Origin: Deltaproteobacteria bacterium
Lineage (GTDB): Bacteria > Myxococcota > UBA727 > VGSZ01
Direction: 5' to 3'
NCBI GenBank assembly: GCA_016177705.1
Contig: JACOUT010000004.1
Span: 620,001-684,000, forward strand
DNA length: 64,000 nucleotides
The position numbers were made by a program, and so were the translations under genes. Positions 30,160-38,586 of this stretch are shown piece by piece (within the stretch, counting starts at the first letter, position 1; each line of letters starts with the position of its first letter). The notes beneath the pieces were generated by a model, which did not search any database, was not told the origin of the DNA, and saw only the letters and a list, made by a program, of their open reading frames with translations.

Positions 30160-30500
30160 CCGACGAGCAGCGCCCCACCCGTCGACAGGCCGAGCGCGTG
30201 GTGGTCAACCGCGAATTCCAATCGATCGAGGAGTTCATCAGCGAGTATGTCAGCGACATCTCGCGCACCGGCGTGTTCATCCGCACCGACGACCCGCTGC
30301 CGGTGGGCACCAAGGTAGACCTTCGCTTCACCGTCATCCACGACGACTTCGAGACCGTCGAGGGCATCGGCGAGGTGACGCGGGTGGTGCCGCCGGGCGA
30401 GCCCGCGCCAGGCATGGGCGTGGTGTTCGTCGAGCTGACCAACGCGTCGCGCGGGTTGGTCGATAGGTTGTTGACGCGCAAGGCGCCCAAGGGTCGATGA
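30156..30500 (+). CDS. TIGR02266-type PilZ-like protein
   Basis: 114 aa. The sequence SEYVSDISRTGVFIRTDDPLPVGTKVDLRF, then GEVTRVV and PGMGVVFVEL, matches the delta-proteobacterial PilZ-like family TIGR02266. The Arg-rich RxxxR c-di-GMP motif at the N-terminus is weak (RRQAERVVV), so ligand binding is uncertain. It overlaps the RNase G stop by four bases, which ties its expression to RNA processing in this operon. Confidence 0.75.
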
Positions 30501-30513
30501 GGAGGAGGGGATC

Positions 30514-30849
30514 ATGACCTTCGTGAACACGTCGAAGTGCGTCGGCGAGGTCTACGCGGCCTGCCAGCAGGTGTGCCCGCAGGACGCCATCCACTTCGTG
30601 CGATCCATCCCCAAGGGCTACCCGAGCGACGGCCAGCCGTGGATGGCCATCGACCCCGCGCGCTGCAACGACTGCGGCAAGTGTCTGCCGGCGTGCCCCA
30701 TCGGCTCCATCGTCGAGGGCGCGGGCGCCGACAGCCTGTGGACGCAGATCAACGCCAACCTCGCCCCGGTGTTCCAGGGCCAGAAGGCCACGCCGCGCGG
30801 CAAGACCGAGCCGCCACGCAGGCCGGACAACGCGCTCGTCGCACGCTGA
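30514..30849 (+). CDS. 7Fe-type ferredoxin (3Fe-4S plus 4Fe-4S)
   Basis: 111 aa with AGGAGGGG upstream of ATG 30514. Cysteines: C9, C17, C21-Pro, then C51, C54, C57, C61-Pro. The first group has C-x7-C-x3-CP with Glu at the position (12) where Azotobacter ferredoxin I has its non-ligand Cys. C9, C17 and C61 should bind a 3Fe-4S cluster and C21, C51, C54 and C57 a 4Fe-4S cluster. The C-terminal 45 residues are polar. It is a cytoplasmic electron carrier; partner unknown. Confidence 0.85.
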   Translation: MTFVNTSKCVGEVYAACQQVCPQDAIHFVRSIPKGYPSDGQPWMAIDPARCNDCGKCLPACPIGSIVEGAGADSLWTQINANLAPVFQGQKATPRGKTEPPRRPDNALVAR

Positions 30850-30868
30850 CCGAGTCGTCGCGGCGCGG

Positions 30869-31267
30869 CTACTCTGCGTTCTCCTCGAGGTACTTGCCGA
30901 GCGCGCGCAGCACCGTGGGGCTGACCTCGGTGAAGCGCAGGCCCATGCCGAGGCCGTCTTTGACCTGCGGCGTGTTCACGATCTCGCCCGCCGCCTCCAT
31001 CACGTCGGTGGAGCCGGGCAAGGAGAAGCGGAGCTTGACGCGCGTGCCGAGGGCGTGCGGGATGGTCTGCTCGAAGTAGATGCCGCCGAGCGAGACGTTG
31101 CCGGTGCGCCGGAAGTACAGCTCGTTGCCCTTCTCCTCCTCGACCCACAGGTCGAGCGGGATGCGGCTCGCCGAGCGGCGATCACGCGAGCGTCGGTCGT
31201 TGGTGCGGCGGTCGCGGTCGATGGTCTGCGCGCGGCTGCGGCGGTCGGTGCGGCGACGATCGGTCAT
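30869..31267 (-). CDS. PilZ-domain protein
   Basis: 132 aa from ATG at 31267; the longer frame to 31504 is out of keeping with the family. An extremely Arg/Asp-rich N-terminal tail (TDRRRTDRRS, NDRRSRDRR) precedes a PilZ domain with both c-di-GMP motifs: the Arg cluster ending DRRSASR and the GNVSLGGIYF box (consensus D/N-x-S-x-x-G). Predicted cytoplasmic c-di-GMP effector. It is convergent with the ferredoxin gene. Confidence 0.82.
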   Translation of the reverse strand: MTDRRRTDRRSRAQTIDRDRRTNDRRSRDRRSASRIPLDLWVEEEKGNELYFRRTGNVSLGGIYFEQTIPHALGTRVKLRFSLPGSTDVMEAAGEIVNTPQVKDGLGMGLRFTEVSPTVLRALGKYLEENAE

Positions 31268-31299
31268 GGCCGGGCAATCTAGCACCGCCCAGCAGCGGC

Positions 31300-32508
31300 T
31301 CAACCGGCAGTCAGGCGGAGGGCACGCTCGACCACCCGTGCGGCGGGCAGCGCGCCCTTGAAGACCACCAGCGCACCCGGCTCGGTGTCGGGCAGCGCCG
31401 CCTCGCTCACGCGCAAGCGGTCGGTCACGCAGAAGATGACCTTGTACGGCAAACCCCGCTCGACCAGCTCGACGCGGCGCCAGACCGCGGTCCGGCTCCA
31501 ACAACCGAGGATCTCGACGAAGACCTGCTCACCGGTGTGCGCGTGGGTCAGCACCAGGTCGGGCACGAGCGCGCCAGTGCCGGGCAGGCGCAGCACGTCC
31601 GAGGCGATGGCGGCCGAGAACGGCCCGCCCGCGCGGGTGACATCGTCCACAAGCTTGGCCGCGAGCGGCTGCAGCGCCGTCTCATCGACCAGCGCGTCGG
31701 CGGCCTCGCCGCTCGCGACGAACGTCTCGGCAGCGCGGTCCTTCCGGAGTCTGACCTCGGCTTCGATGCGCCAGCGCCGGCATGCGCGGATGGCTGGCAC
31801 GAGCAGCGCCAGCTTGAGCCCGTAGCGGGTGACGCCCGAGAACAACGCGAGCGGCCCCTCGAGGCGCAGTTGCACGCCATCGTCCGCCAGCTCGACGTCG
31901 AACAAGAGCTGCCGCAGCTTGGCGGCGCGCAGCAGGGCGCGGAGCTGGCCGGGTGCGGCGTCGACCGTCACCGTGAGCCGCGTGGCGCGCAACAGCACCG
32001 CCTGGATGCGGCCGACCAACAGGCGGCGCACCAGCTCCTCCGCGTCCTGCACGTCGAGCGCCGACACGGTGTGCGCCTCGGCCAGGTCGGCGAACAGCAG
32101 GCGCTCGACGTCGACGAGGCCGAGGCCACGCTCGGCGGCGACCGAAGCCACCACCTGGTCGCGCACGAACGTGCCGGACGCGCGCGCCCCCGCGGCCGCG
32201 GCGAACAGCGCGGCGCGCAGCGCCTCGGCGTCCTCGGCGTCGGGGACCGTGAAGTCGCAGGCGTCGAGCACCAGGCGCCTGCACGCGAGCGCCAGGCGGC
32301 GCTCCGCGGCGGGTGCGTCGTCGGGCGCGGCCACGGCGTCGTCGAGCGCCTGCTCGAGAGACGCGCGCGTCAGGCCCTCGTGGGCGCGCGCCACCTCGAG
32401 CCCCGCCTGCGCCCATGCGCGCGCGAGCGCGAGCTGCGCTGCGCCGAGCGGCGCCACCTCGACGACGCCGGCGCGACGGCGCAGCGGCACGTGCTCAACG
32501 GTAAGCAA
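31300..32508 (-). CDS. Bax1-like (DUF790) nuclease partner of XPB
   Basis: 402 aa. TTG at 32508 is preceded by GGAGGG at good spacing, and the start overlaps the helicase stop by 14 bp. The protein begins LTVEHVPLRRR and matches the DUF790/Bax1 family. The C-terminal segment (GALVPDLVLTH, VFVEILGCWSR, YKVIFCVTD) has the PD..(D/E)xK-like arrangement of a nuclease core. In archaea Bax1 binds XPB and the complex unwinds and incises bubble DNA, as in nucleotide excision repair. The adjacent XPB gene makes the same partnership likely here. Confidence 0.8.
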   Translation of the reverse strand: MLTVEHVPLRRRAGVVEVAPLGAAQLALARAWAQAGLEVARAHEGLTRASLEQALDDAVAAPDDAPAAERRLALACRRLVLDACDFTVPDAEDAEALRAALFAAAAGARASGTFVRDQVVASVAAERGLGLVDVERLLFADLAEAHTVSALDVQDAEELVRRLLVGRIQAVLLRATRLTVTVDAAPGQLRALLRAAKLRQLLFDVELADDGVQLRLEGPLALFSGVTRYGLKLALLVPAIRACRRWRIEAEVRLRKDRAAETFVASGEAADALVDETALQPLAAKLVDDVTRAGGPFSAAIASDVLRLPGTGALVPDLVLTHAHTGEQVFVEILGCWSRTAVWRRVELVERGLPYKVIFCVTDRLRVSEAALPDTEPGALVVFKGALPAARVVERALRLTAG

Positions 32509-33904
32509 CGTGATCCCTCCGCCGCTCGCTCGTCTGGGCCTCGCCCGTGTCGGCGGTGACCAGCTCGTAGAGCACCGCGCGCTTGCCTTCGCGTCGACGC
32601 AGCACGCGGCCGAGCCGCTGCACGTGCTCGCGCACGCTGCCCGACCCCGAGACGATGACGGCGACCTGCGCGTCCGGCACGTCGACGCCTTCGTTGAGCA
32701 CGCGCGACGTGGCCAGCACCGGCAGCTCGCCGCTCGAGAACGCCTTGAGCACGGCGCTGCGCTCGCGCACCTTGGTCTGGTGGGTGATGACCGGGACGAG
32801 GAAGCGGCGCGCGATGCCGTAGGCGGTGGCGTTGTCGTCGGTGAAGATGAGCGTGCGCGCGCCCCGGTGCTGCTCGAGCAGGCGCGCCAGCTCGTCGAGC
32901 TTCTGTGGTGCTGCGAAGGCGAGCGCGCGCTGTCGGCGATGCGCGGCCAGCGCGGCGCGCCCCTCCGCGCTGCGCGCCGCTCGTTTGACCAGTTCACCCC
33001 ACCCTTGCGGCGACGACAAGCGCACGCCGCTCCGCTGCACGAAGGCGCGATACTCCTCGCGCGCGGCCTGGTAGGCGGCGCGATCGACGTCGGAGAGCGA
33101 CACCTCGAGGCGCACCACGTCGTACTCGGAGAGCCACTGGCCCTCCATCTCGTCGATCTCCTTGCGGTAGACGATGGGGCCCACCAGCTCTTCGAGCAGC
33201 GCCTCGCGTCCGTCGGCGCGCTCGGGCGTGGCGGTGAGCCCGAGGCGATAGGGCGCCAGGCACAGGCGCGCGGCCTGCGCGTAGCTCTCCGCGCACAGGT
33301 GGTGCACCTCGTCGAACACCACCAGCCCGAAGCGCGCGCCCAGGTGCTCCATGTGCGCCCAGGCCGAGTCGTAGGTGGCGACGGTCAGCGGCCGAACGTC
33401 GTGCTGCCCGCCGCCGAGCACGCCGATGTCACCGTTGCCGCCCGCGCTGCCGTCGAGGCCGCCGCCGACGTCGCCGAAGGCCTCGATCAACAGCTCGTGC
33501 CACTGCCGCACCAGGTCGAGCGTGGGCGCCACCACCAGCGCGCTGCGGCGCTTGTCGTCGATGGCACGCAGCGCAACGTGGGTCTTGCCCGCGCCGGTCG
33601 GCAGCACCACCACGCCCCGGCCGCGCGCCTTGCGCCAGGCGTTGAGCGCTTCGGTCTGGAAGGGTCGCGACGCTGGCAGGCCACGGGCGCCGTGCGCCAG
33701 CTCCTGGTAGGCGCGCGCCCGGTCCTCGACCGGCAGGCCCCGGTCGCGGGCCCACAGCACCAGCTCGGCGTAGCGGCACGCCGGCGCTCGGTGACAGGCA
33801 TCGCGTTCGTCCCACGCGCAACCGGGCGGCATCTCGGCGCCGGCCGCGAGGCCGCGCAGCTCCAGCGTGCCGGCGAACCAGGAGAGCGAAAAAGGCGGGC
33901 CCAC
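32495..33904 (-). CDS. XPB/RAD25-like superfamily 2 DNA helicase
   Basis: 469 aa from GTG at 33904, chosen because upstream codons look non-coding and overlap the divergent gene. Helicase motifs are in order: Walker A LPTGAGKT, Ia VVAPTLDLVRQW, DEVH box VVFDEVHH, motif III LTATPERADG, motif V SRVLNEGVDVPD and motif VI QRLGRVLRR. A short N-terminal domain precedes them, and a DRD-like N-terminal fold fits the archaeal-type XPB length. It is a 3'-5' helicase acting with the Bax1-like nuclease encoded by the overlapping downstream gene. Confidence 0.87.
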   Translation of the reverse strand: MGPPFSLSWFAGTLELRGLAAGAEMPPGCAWDERDACHRAPACRYAELVLWARDRGLPVEDRARAYQELAHGARGLPASRPFQTEALNAWRKARGRGVVVLPTGAGKTHVALRAIDDKRRSALVVAPTLDLVRQWHELLIEAFGDVGGGLDGSAGGNGDIGVLGGGQHDVRPLTVATYDSAWAHMEHLGARFGLVVFDEVHHLCAESYAQAARLCLAPYRLGLTATPERADGREALLEELVGPIVYRKEIDEMEGQWLSEYDVVRLEVSLSDVDRAAYQAAREEYRAFVQRSGVRLSSPQGWGELVKRAARSAEGRAALAAHRRQRALAFAAPQKLDELARLLEQHRGARTLIFTDDNATAYGIARRFLVPVITHQTKVRERSAVLKAFSSGELPVLATSRVLNEGVDVPDAQVAVIVSGSGSVREHVQRLGRVLRRREGKRAVLYELVTADTGEAQTSERRRDHVAYR

Positions 33905-33971
33905 GGCAGGCCAATTCCAGGCCCGTCGGGATAGAACAACCGCCCACCCGCACGTCCTCCCCGGAGCAACC

Positions 33972-36011
33972 ATGCCCGTCAGCAACCGGACCCTGCAGCG
34001 CCTGCCCCGAATCAACGCGACGGACACCGCCCAGACGGTCGCCCAGAAGATCGCGAGCGAGGCCAACCTCGGAAAGACGCTGTCCCAGACCGAGAAGCGG
34101 TGGGTCGACGACGTCGTGGGCAAGTTCGGCACCAGCCCCGAGGTCAAGGCCGCGCTCGCGCGCCTGCTCGACTCGCTCAAGGCCGGCGAGGCCGACAAGC
34201 TCGGCGCCTCCACGCTCTCGGCCATCCGTGGCGGTCAGGCGCCGGTAGTGCCGGGCGCCAAGACCCTGCCGCTCGCCGTCGGAGGCATCCCCGGCGTCGC
34301 CGACGCCGACGTTGCGATCAACCCCGGCAAGGCGAAGCGGCACGCGGAGCAGACCTGCGGCCTAACCGCCGAACAGGTGCGCAAGTACGTGAAGACGCCG
34401 ACCGACCTGTTCCGCGGCGTCGTCGAGATCGACCCGAAGAACATGATCCCCGACCCGCAGCTCGCGCAGATGCTCGCCGGCACCATCGCCATCGAGACGC
34501 ACACCAACCAGTACGCCACCGCGCCCGGCAAGATGGGCAACCAGATCCTGCTCAACGGCTCCGACAACAAGGAGCTGATCGCCGCGCTCGAGAAGATGCA
34601 GGACACCGGCATCTTCGTGAAGGACATGACCCACCGCGAGCAGGGCGTGTGGGTGGCCGGCCCCGAGAACGACAAGCTCGGCAAGGCGTTCGAGGGCGAC
34701 AAGGGCGTCAAGGGCACCACGCACCGCGGCTCGCTCGACGTCGGCGTGGACGCCAACGGCAAGAAGCAGGTGATCTTCACCGACTGGCCCGTCGGCTACG
34801 GCCACCACCTGAACGGCAACTACACGCCGCTGGTCTCGCGCTGGTCGATCGACGACATGAAGTTCAACGGTCCCGCGCCCACCGACGCCGAGAAGAAGAG
34901 CTACTACGACACCATCAAGAGCTACGAGCTGCTGTTCGCGATGGCGGTGCCGTTCACCAACAACGACTCGCGTCAGGGCTTCACCGACTACCACTTCTCG
35001 CCGATGGAGGACCTGACGCCCAAGGACGTCGGCTCGCGCCTCGACCTGGCGGCCAAGGTGCTCGCGGGCGATACCAACGCCGAGACGGCGATGCGCGACC
35101 GCACCTTCTACTGCGCGGAGGGCATCGTCGCCTGCATCCACGCGGGCACCATGGTGCCGCTCAACCAGGCCTCCGTCGACAAAGGCCTGATGAAGCCCGA
35201 GACGCTCGCCAACCTGAAGAAGATGGACACGGAGTTCCGCGCCGCCACCGCCGACTTCACCAAGCCGGCCGAGCTTGGCTGGAAGGCGCTGCTCGCGAAG
35301 GGGCTGATCACGCAGCCGCAGTACGACAAGCTGCTGCAGCAGAACATGCAGCACCGCCACCTCAAGCTGTCGATGGACGGGCTGCCGCCGCTCAAGGACA
35401 AGAACCCGGCCGACGTCGACGCCAACGGCCTGCTGGTCAAGCCGCAGCACATCGGCGGGCTGGTGCAGGGCATGATGGCGACGGCCTTCCCGCGCGAGGA
35501 GATCGCCAAGGGCCTGGCGCAGCGTCTGGTCGAGCGCGTACAGGCTGCAGGCGCGCAAGGCGCTGCCATCACGGCGGGCGTGGCAAACATGCTCGGGTTG
35601 CCCGCGCAGACGCCGCTGCCGCAGCTCGCGCAAGCGTTCGGCTGGGCCATCGGCGCCAAGTTCCAAGCGCAGATGCTCAGCTCGGCCGAGATGCAGAAGA
35701 CCATGAAGGGCGCCATGGGGTACGACCACATGGATGGTCCGTCGAAGACCAAGGTCGACAACATGATCAAGGACTACATCGCCGTGGTCGGCGATCCGCG
35801 CCTCGATCGCACCGCGCTCGACGCCAAGCTGCGCGAGCTGAACAAGACCGCCGAGAACACCGAGGTCAACTTCCCGGCGCTCAACTGGAAGGGTCTGATC
35901 CGGCACGTGCCGCCACAGGGCAGCCGCGACGTGCTGCTCGGCGTCGACGGCACCGGCTGGGCGGGGCTGCGCCCGGCGTTCGACATCCTCGACTCCTCGA
36001 TGGGCACCTGA
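33972..36011 (+). CDS. Large hypothetical protein
   Basis: 679 aa from ATG at 33972 (GGAG 8 bp upstream). No signal peptide or membrane helix. The N-terminal 90 residues are helical; the middle (about 170-420) is a mixed alpha-beta domain with conserved-looking blocks (NMIPDPQLAQMLAGTIAIE, ITDWPVGYGHHLNGN-like, DSRQGFTDYHFSPMEDL). A Cys motif (TFYCAEGIVACIHAGT) could be an active site, together with His residues in GYGHHL or TDYHF. I do not recognise the family. It stands alone between the helicase gene (divergent) and tRNA-Arg. Confidence 0.7.
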   Translation: MPVSNRTLQRLPRINATDTAQTVAQKIASEANLGKTLSQTEKRWVDDVVGKFGTSPEVKAALARLLDSLKAGEADKLGASTLSAIRGGQAPVVPGAKTLPLAVGGIPGVADADVAINPGKAKRHAEQTCGLTAEQVRKYVKTPTDLFRGVVEIDPKNMIPDPQLAQMLAGTIAIETHTNQYATAPGKMGNQILLNGSDNKELIAALEKMQDTGIFVKDMTHREQGVWVAGPENDKLGKAFEGDKGVKGTTHRGSLDVGVDANGKKQVIFTDWPVGYGHHLNGNYTPLVSRWSIDDMKFNGPAPTDAEKKSYYDTIKSYELLFAMAVPFTNNDSRQGFTDYHFSPMEDLTPKDVGSRLDLAAKVLAGDTNAETAMRDRTFYCAEGIVACIHAGTMVPLNQASVDKGLMKPETLANLKKMDTEFRAATADFTKPAELGWKALLAKGLITQPQYDKLLQQNMQHRHLKLSMDGLPPLKDKNPADVDANGLLVKPQHIGGLVQGMMATAFPREEIAKGLAQRLVERVQAAGAQGAAITAGVANMLGLPAQTPLPQLAQAFGWAIGAKFQAQMLSSAEMQKTMKGAMGYDHMDGPSKTKVDNMIKDYIAVVGDPRLDRTALDAKLRELNKTAENTEVNFPALNWKGLIRHVPPQGSRDVLLGVDGTGWAGLRPAFDILDSSMGT

Positions 36012-36072
36012 GGCGGCGGCGCGGGCGCTGCTGCGTTGCCTCCGAGCGGCGAAGCGTGTAGCCAGGCGGCAC

Positions 36073-36146
<74 letters not shown>

Positions 36147-36172
36147 AATCCAACTCCAATGAACACACGCCG

Positions 36173-37441
36173 TTAGCCGTCGAGCACCTTCGGCCCTTCC
36201 TCGTCACGAGTAGCACCGGTGCTATTTCCCCGCGCCAACCCGCCGAACACGTCGCCGAACGCGCTCTTGAGCGCGGCCGCCTTCTCCTCAAGGTCGAACG
36301 CGCTGTAATGCTCGGTCATCTCCGCCGTCACGTGCCCGGTCACGGCGCGCGCGACGACGTCGTTCACCGCGCGACGCACCAGGTCGTTCGTCGTGCGCCG
36401 CATGACGTGCGACGTGATGCGCTTGGCGATGCCCGCGCGCTTGGCGATCCGCTCGAGCGCGTAGTTGATCGTGTCGGGCGTCTGCGGCGTCCCGACGCTC
36501 GAGGGGAACAGGAGCGGTCTCCCTTTGACCTCGTTGTCGTCCTGCCAGCACAGGTACGCGCGCAGCTCCTCCACTACCTCGCTCGGCAGCGCGACCACCC
36601 GCCGCGACCCCTTGGTCTTCGGCTTGTTGAACACGCCGTGCACGACGCTCCTGTTGATCGTCGCGGTCCCGTGGTCGAGATCGAGGTCGCTCCTCTGCAG
36701 GGCGCTCACCTCGCTTGAGCGCATCGCCCCGACGAGCGCGACCACGCACATGAGACGCAGCCGCGCGTCCGCTTCGGCCTTCGCGCTCTCTAGCAAGAGC
36801 GCGACCTCACCCTTCGTCATCCACACGCGCGGGTTGCCCGAGTTCGCCTCGATGTCCCAGCGCACGAACGCCGCCGGGTTGCGGGGGAGGTCGGCCTCCA
36901 CCGTCACCCACGCGAGGAACGCTCGCAGCACCCTCCAGGCCCCCATAAGCGTCCCCTTCGAGTACGGCAGGCTCTCCTGCGCCCAGGTCTTCTTGCCTCG
37001 GCCGCGCCGCACCGACGGCCGCTTCATCGCTTCCACCGAGCGCATCCAGCCCTTCACGTCCTTCGGCGTCAGCCTCGCGACGTCGTGCGCTCCGAGCACG
37101 GGCAGGATGAACGTCTGCAGACGATCGGTGTGCCCGTCCGCCGTCCTCTTCGTGATCTCGCCCCGCGTCACGCGCCGGCCCAAGTCCTCGACGAAGAGAC
37201 GCGCGTAGGCCGAAAGGGTCGTGGTCGAGGTCTCGCCCCTCGCCATCGACTCGGCCTCGTTGCGCGCCCGCTCCTTGAGCTGTTCGAGGCGCACGAGCGC
37301 CTGCGCCTTCGTCACGCCCACGAGCTTCTCGCTCTTCCACTTTGTCGTTTTCAGAGAGCCGACCGCGGTCACCTTCACCCGAACCACGTACCCGTCGCCG
37401 GCGTCGTAGAGACCCGGCGCGATCCTCTTGCCCATCCTCAT
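36173..37441 (-). CDS. int: Tyrosine-type site-specific integrase
   Basis: 422 aa from ATG at 37441 (GGAAGG 6 bp upstream). An N-terminal arm-binding-like region (LYDAGDGYVVRVKV) and a SAM-like core-binding domain (SAYARLFVEDL) precede the catalytic domain. Catalytic residues are present: Arg in VGAMRSSEV, Lys in KPKTKGSRR, HxxR in SHVMRRT, His in VTGHVT and Tyr in TEHYS. The long RRAV segment between HxxR and GH is normal. It catalyses integration and excision at tRNA-Arg. Its 5' end overlaps an excisionase-like frame. Confidence 0.93.
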   Translation of the reverse strand: MRMGKRIAPGLYDAGDGYVVRVKVTAVGSLKTTKWKSEKLVGVTKAQALVRLEQLKERARNEAESMARGETSTTTLSAYARLFVEDLGRRVTRGEITKRTADGHTDRLQTFILPVLGAHDVARLTPKDVKGWMRSVEAMKRPSVRRGRGKKTWAQESLPYSKGTLMGAWRVLRAFLAWVTVEADLPRNPAAFVRWDIEANSGNPRVWMTKGEVALLLESAKAEADARLRLMCVVALVGAMRSSEVSALQRSDLDLDHGTATINRSVVHGVFNKPKTKGSRRVVALPSEVVEELRAYLCWQDDNEVKGRPLLFPSSVGTPQTPDTINYALERIAKRAGIAKRITSHVMRRTTNDLVRRAVNDVVARAVTGHVTAEMTEHYSAFDLEEKAAALKSAFGDVFGGLARGNSTGATRDEEGPKVLDG

Positions 37442-37652
37442 CGGAAATCCCTTCCGACGCAGATGTCACTGGCCGCGGACATGCTCGCCGCTGCCGCCGG
37501 ATTTGTCGATCCAGTTCCTCGGCGTCCCACCGCAGCGTGCGCCCCACCCGGCCAGTGGGCACGAGATGCCCCCGCTGCACGGCCATGCGGAATGCGGCGA
37601 CGCTCATGGCGACGCGCGCGGCCGCCTGCGCAGTCGTGAGCCATGTCGTCAC
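36807..37652 (-). CDS. Excisionase-like HTH frame overlapping integrase
   Basis: Only the first 60 or so residues look coding: MTTWLTTAQAAARVAMSVAAF, RGHLVPTGRVGRTLRWDAEELDRQI. This is a MerR/HTH_17-type DNA-binding domain of the sort used by excisionases, starting at GTG 37652. The frame does not stop before the integrase start but continues out of phase through the integrase gene to 36807. Either the real protein ends through a frameshift or sequencing error near 37440, or it carries an unusual overlapping tail. The coordinates given are those of the open frame; I trust the HTH part (about 37460-37652). Confidence 0.5.
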   Translation of the reverse strand: MTTWLTTAQAAARVAMSVAAFRMAVQRGHLVPTGRVGRTLRWDAEELDRQIRRQRRACPRPVTSASEGISDEDGQEDRAGSLRRRRRVRGSGEGDRGRLSENDKVEEREARGRDEGAGARAPRTAQGAGAQRGRVDGEGRDLDHDPFGLRASLRRGLGPARDAGRDHEEDGGRAHRSSADVHPARARSARRREADAEGREGLDALGGSDEAAVGAARPRQEDLGAGEPAVLEGDAYGGLEGAASVPRVGDGGGRPPPQPGGVRALGHRGELGQPARVDDEG

Positions 37653-38160
37653 CAGCCACCATAGGGCGGATCGCTCAGGCCGGCCGGTGCGGAGCTCCCG
37701 CCTGCCGCCCGAGCGCCACGCCCGTCCCCACCGCCACCGACGGCGCGGAGCTGCCCGCGTCCCTCTCCGACGACGACGCGCGTTACGCCGTTCCCCGCCA
37801 GGGCCTCCTCGGCGAAGCGCATCGGCCAGATGCGACCGCGCTTCGCCTGAGGGAGGAGCCAGCGGACGGGAACGGAGGAGCGATCGTCCTGGCGGAACGA
37901 CTCCGGCCGCCAGGAGGACGCGCTCCCCACCACCGTCGTGCGGCGCGCTCCCCTCGGCATGGGCGCCCTCGCGGGAGGGTGCCGGCCGAGGGAGGGCGCG
38001 GGCTCCCGCCGAACGCGGCGAGAGCGAGGGACGCGGGCCGACTCCGCCGCCGAGAGCGCGATCGGGACGGCACGCGGCGCGCGAGGAGGAAGGAACGGGC
38101 GACCCCGCACCGACCGGCCCTGCGCGCTCGAGGGGAAGGAGCCATCGGCGTCGGCACCGG
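37653..38160. other. Non-coding or unassigned stretch in the element
   Basis: About 510 bp upstream of the excisionase-like frame. Several frames are open on both strands because of the high GC content, but none has a recognisable domain or good start context. It may contain the promoter for the xis-int pair. Confidence 0.4.
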
Positions 38161-38415
38161 TCAGGGTTCGTCGTCGGCCTCGACGAGCAGCCACGCGCCA
38201 GGTCCGTCGGCCGGATGCCGCTCGAACCTTGGCGACTGCTGCAACGTCCGTCGGACCGTCGCCTTGAACGTCCGCGCGAGGGGGAGGCCGAGCGCCTCGC
38301 GGCCGTCGCGCACGGTCTCGTACAACTCGAAGAGGCGTGCGCCTCCGCCGAGCCGTTCGAGCGCCGCGACCACGGACTCCTCCCACGTCGGACGCCTCGT
38401 CGCTTGGTCGGTCAT
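38161..38415 (-). CDS. Small winged-helix-like protein
   Basis: 84 aa from ATG at 38415; a TTG start at 38562 would add an acidic tail of 49 residues. The predicted pattern, helix (TWEESVVAALERLGG), helix (RLFELYETVRDG), helix (RTFKATVRRTLQQS), then a strand pair ending in AWLLVEADDEP, resembles a winged-helix DNA-binding fold. It is the last gene of the left-facing element operon. No family assigned. Confidence 0.55.
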   Translation of the reverse strand: MTDQATRRPTWEESVVAALERLGGGARLFELYETVRDGREALGLPLARTFKATVRRTLQQSPRFERHPADGPGAWLLVEADDEP

Positions 38416-38586
38416 ATGCAGGGTCGTCAGGGACAGCGAGGGGTCGCCCGCTTCCCGTCCTGCCCGCGCATCCGCCGCCACCGAGCGCGCCCGTTCCTCT
38501 GCCTCCGTCTCCGGCTCCTCCTCCCGCGAGGTCGTTGGCCGCCACGCCCTGCGCGGCGGCAAAGTCGTTGGTGGCGGAGCGTCGCC

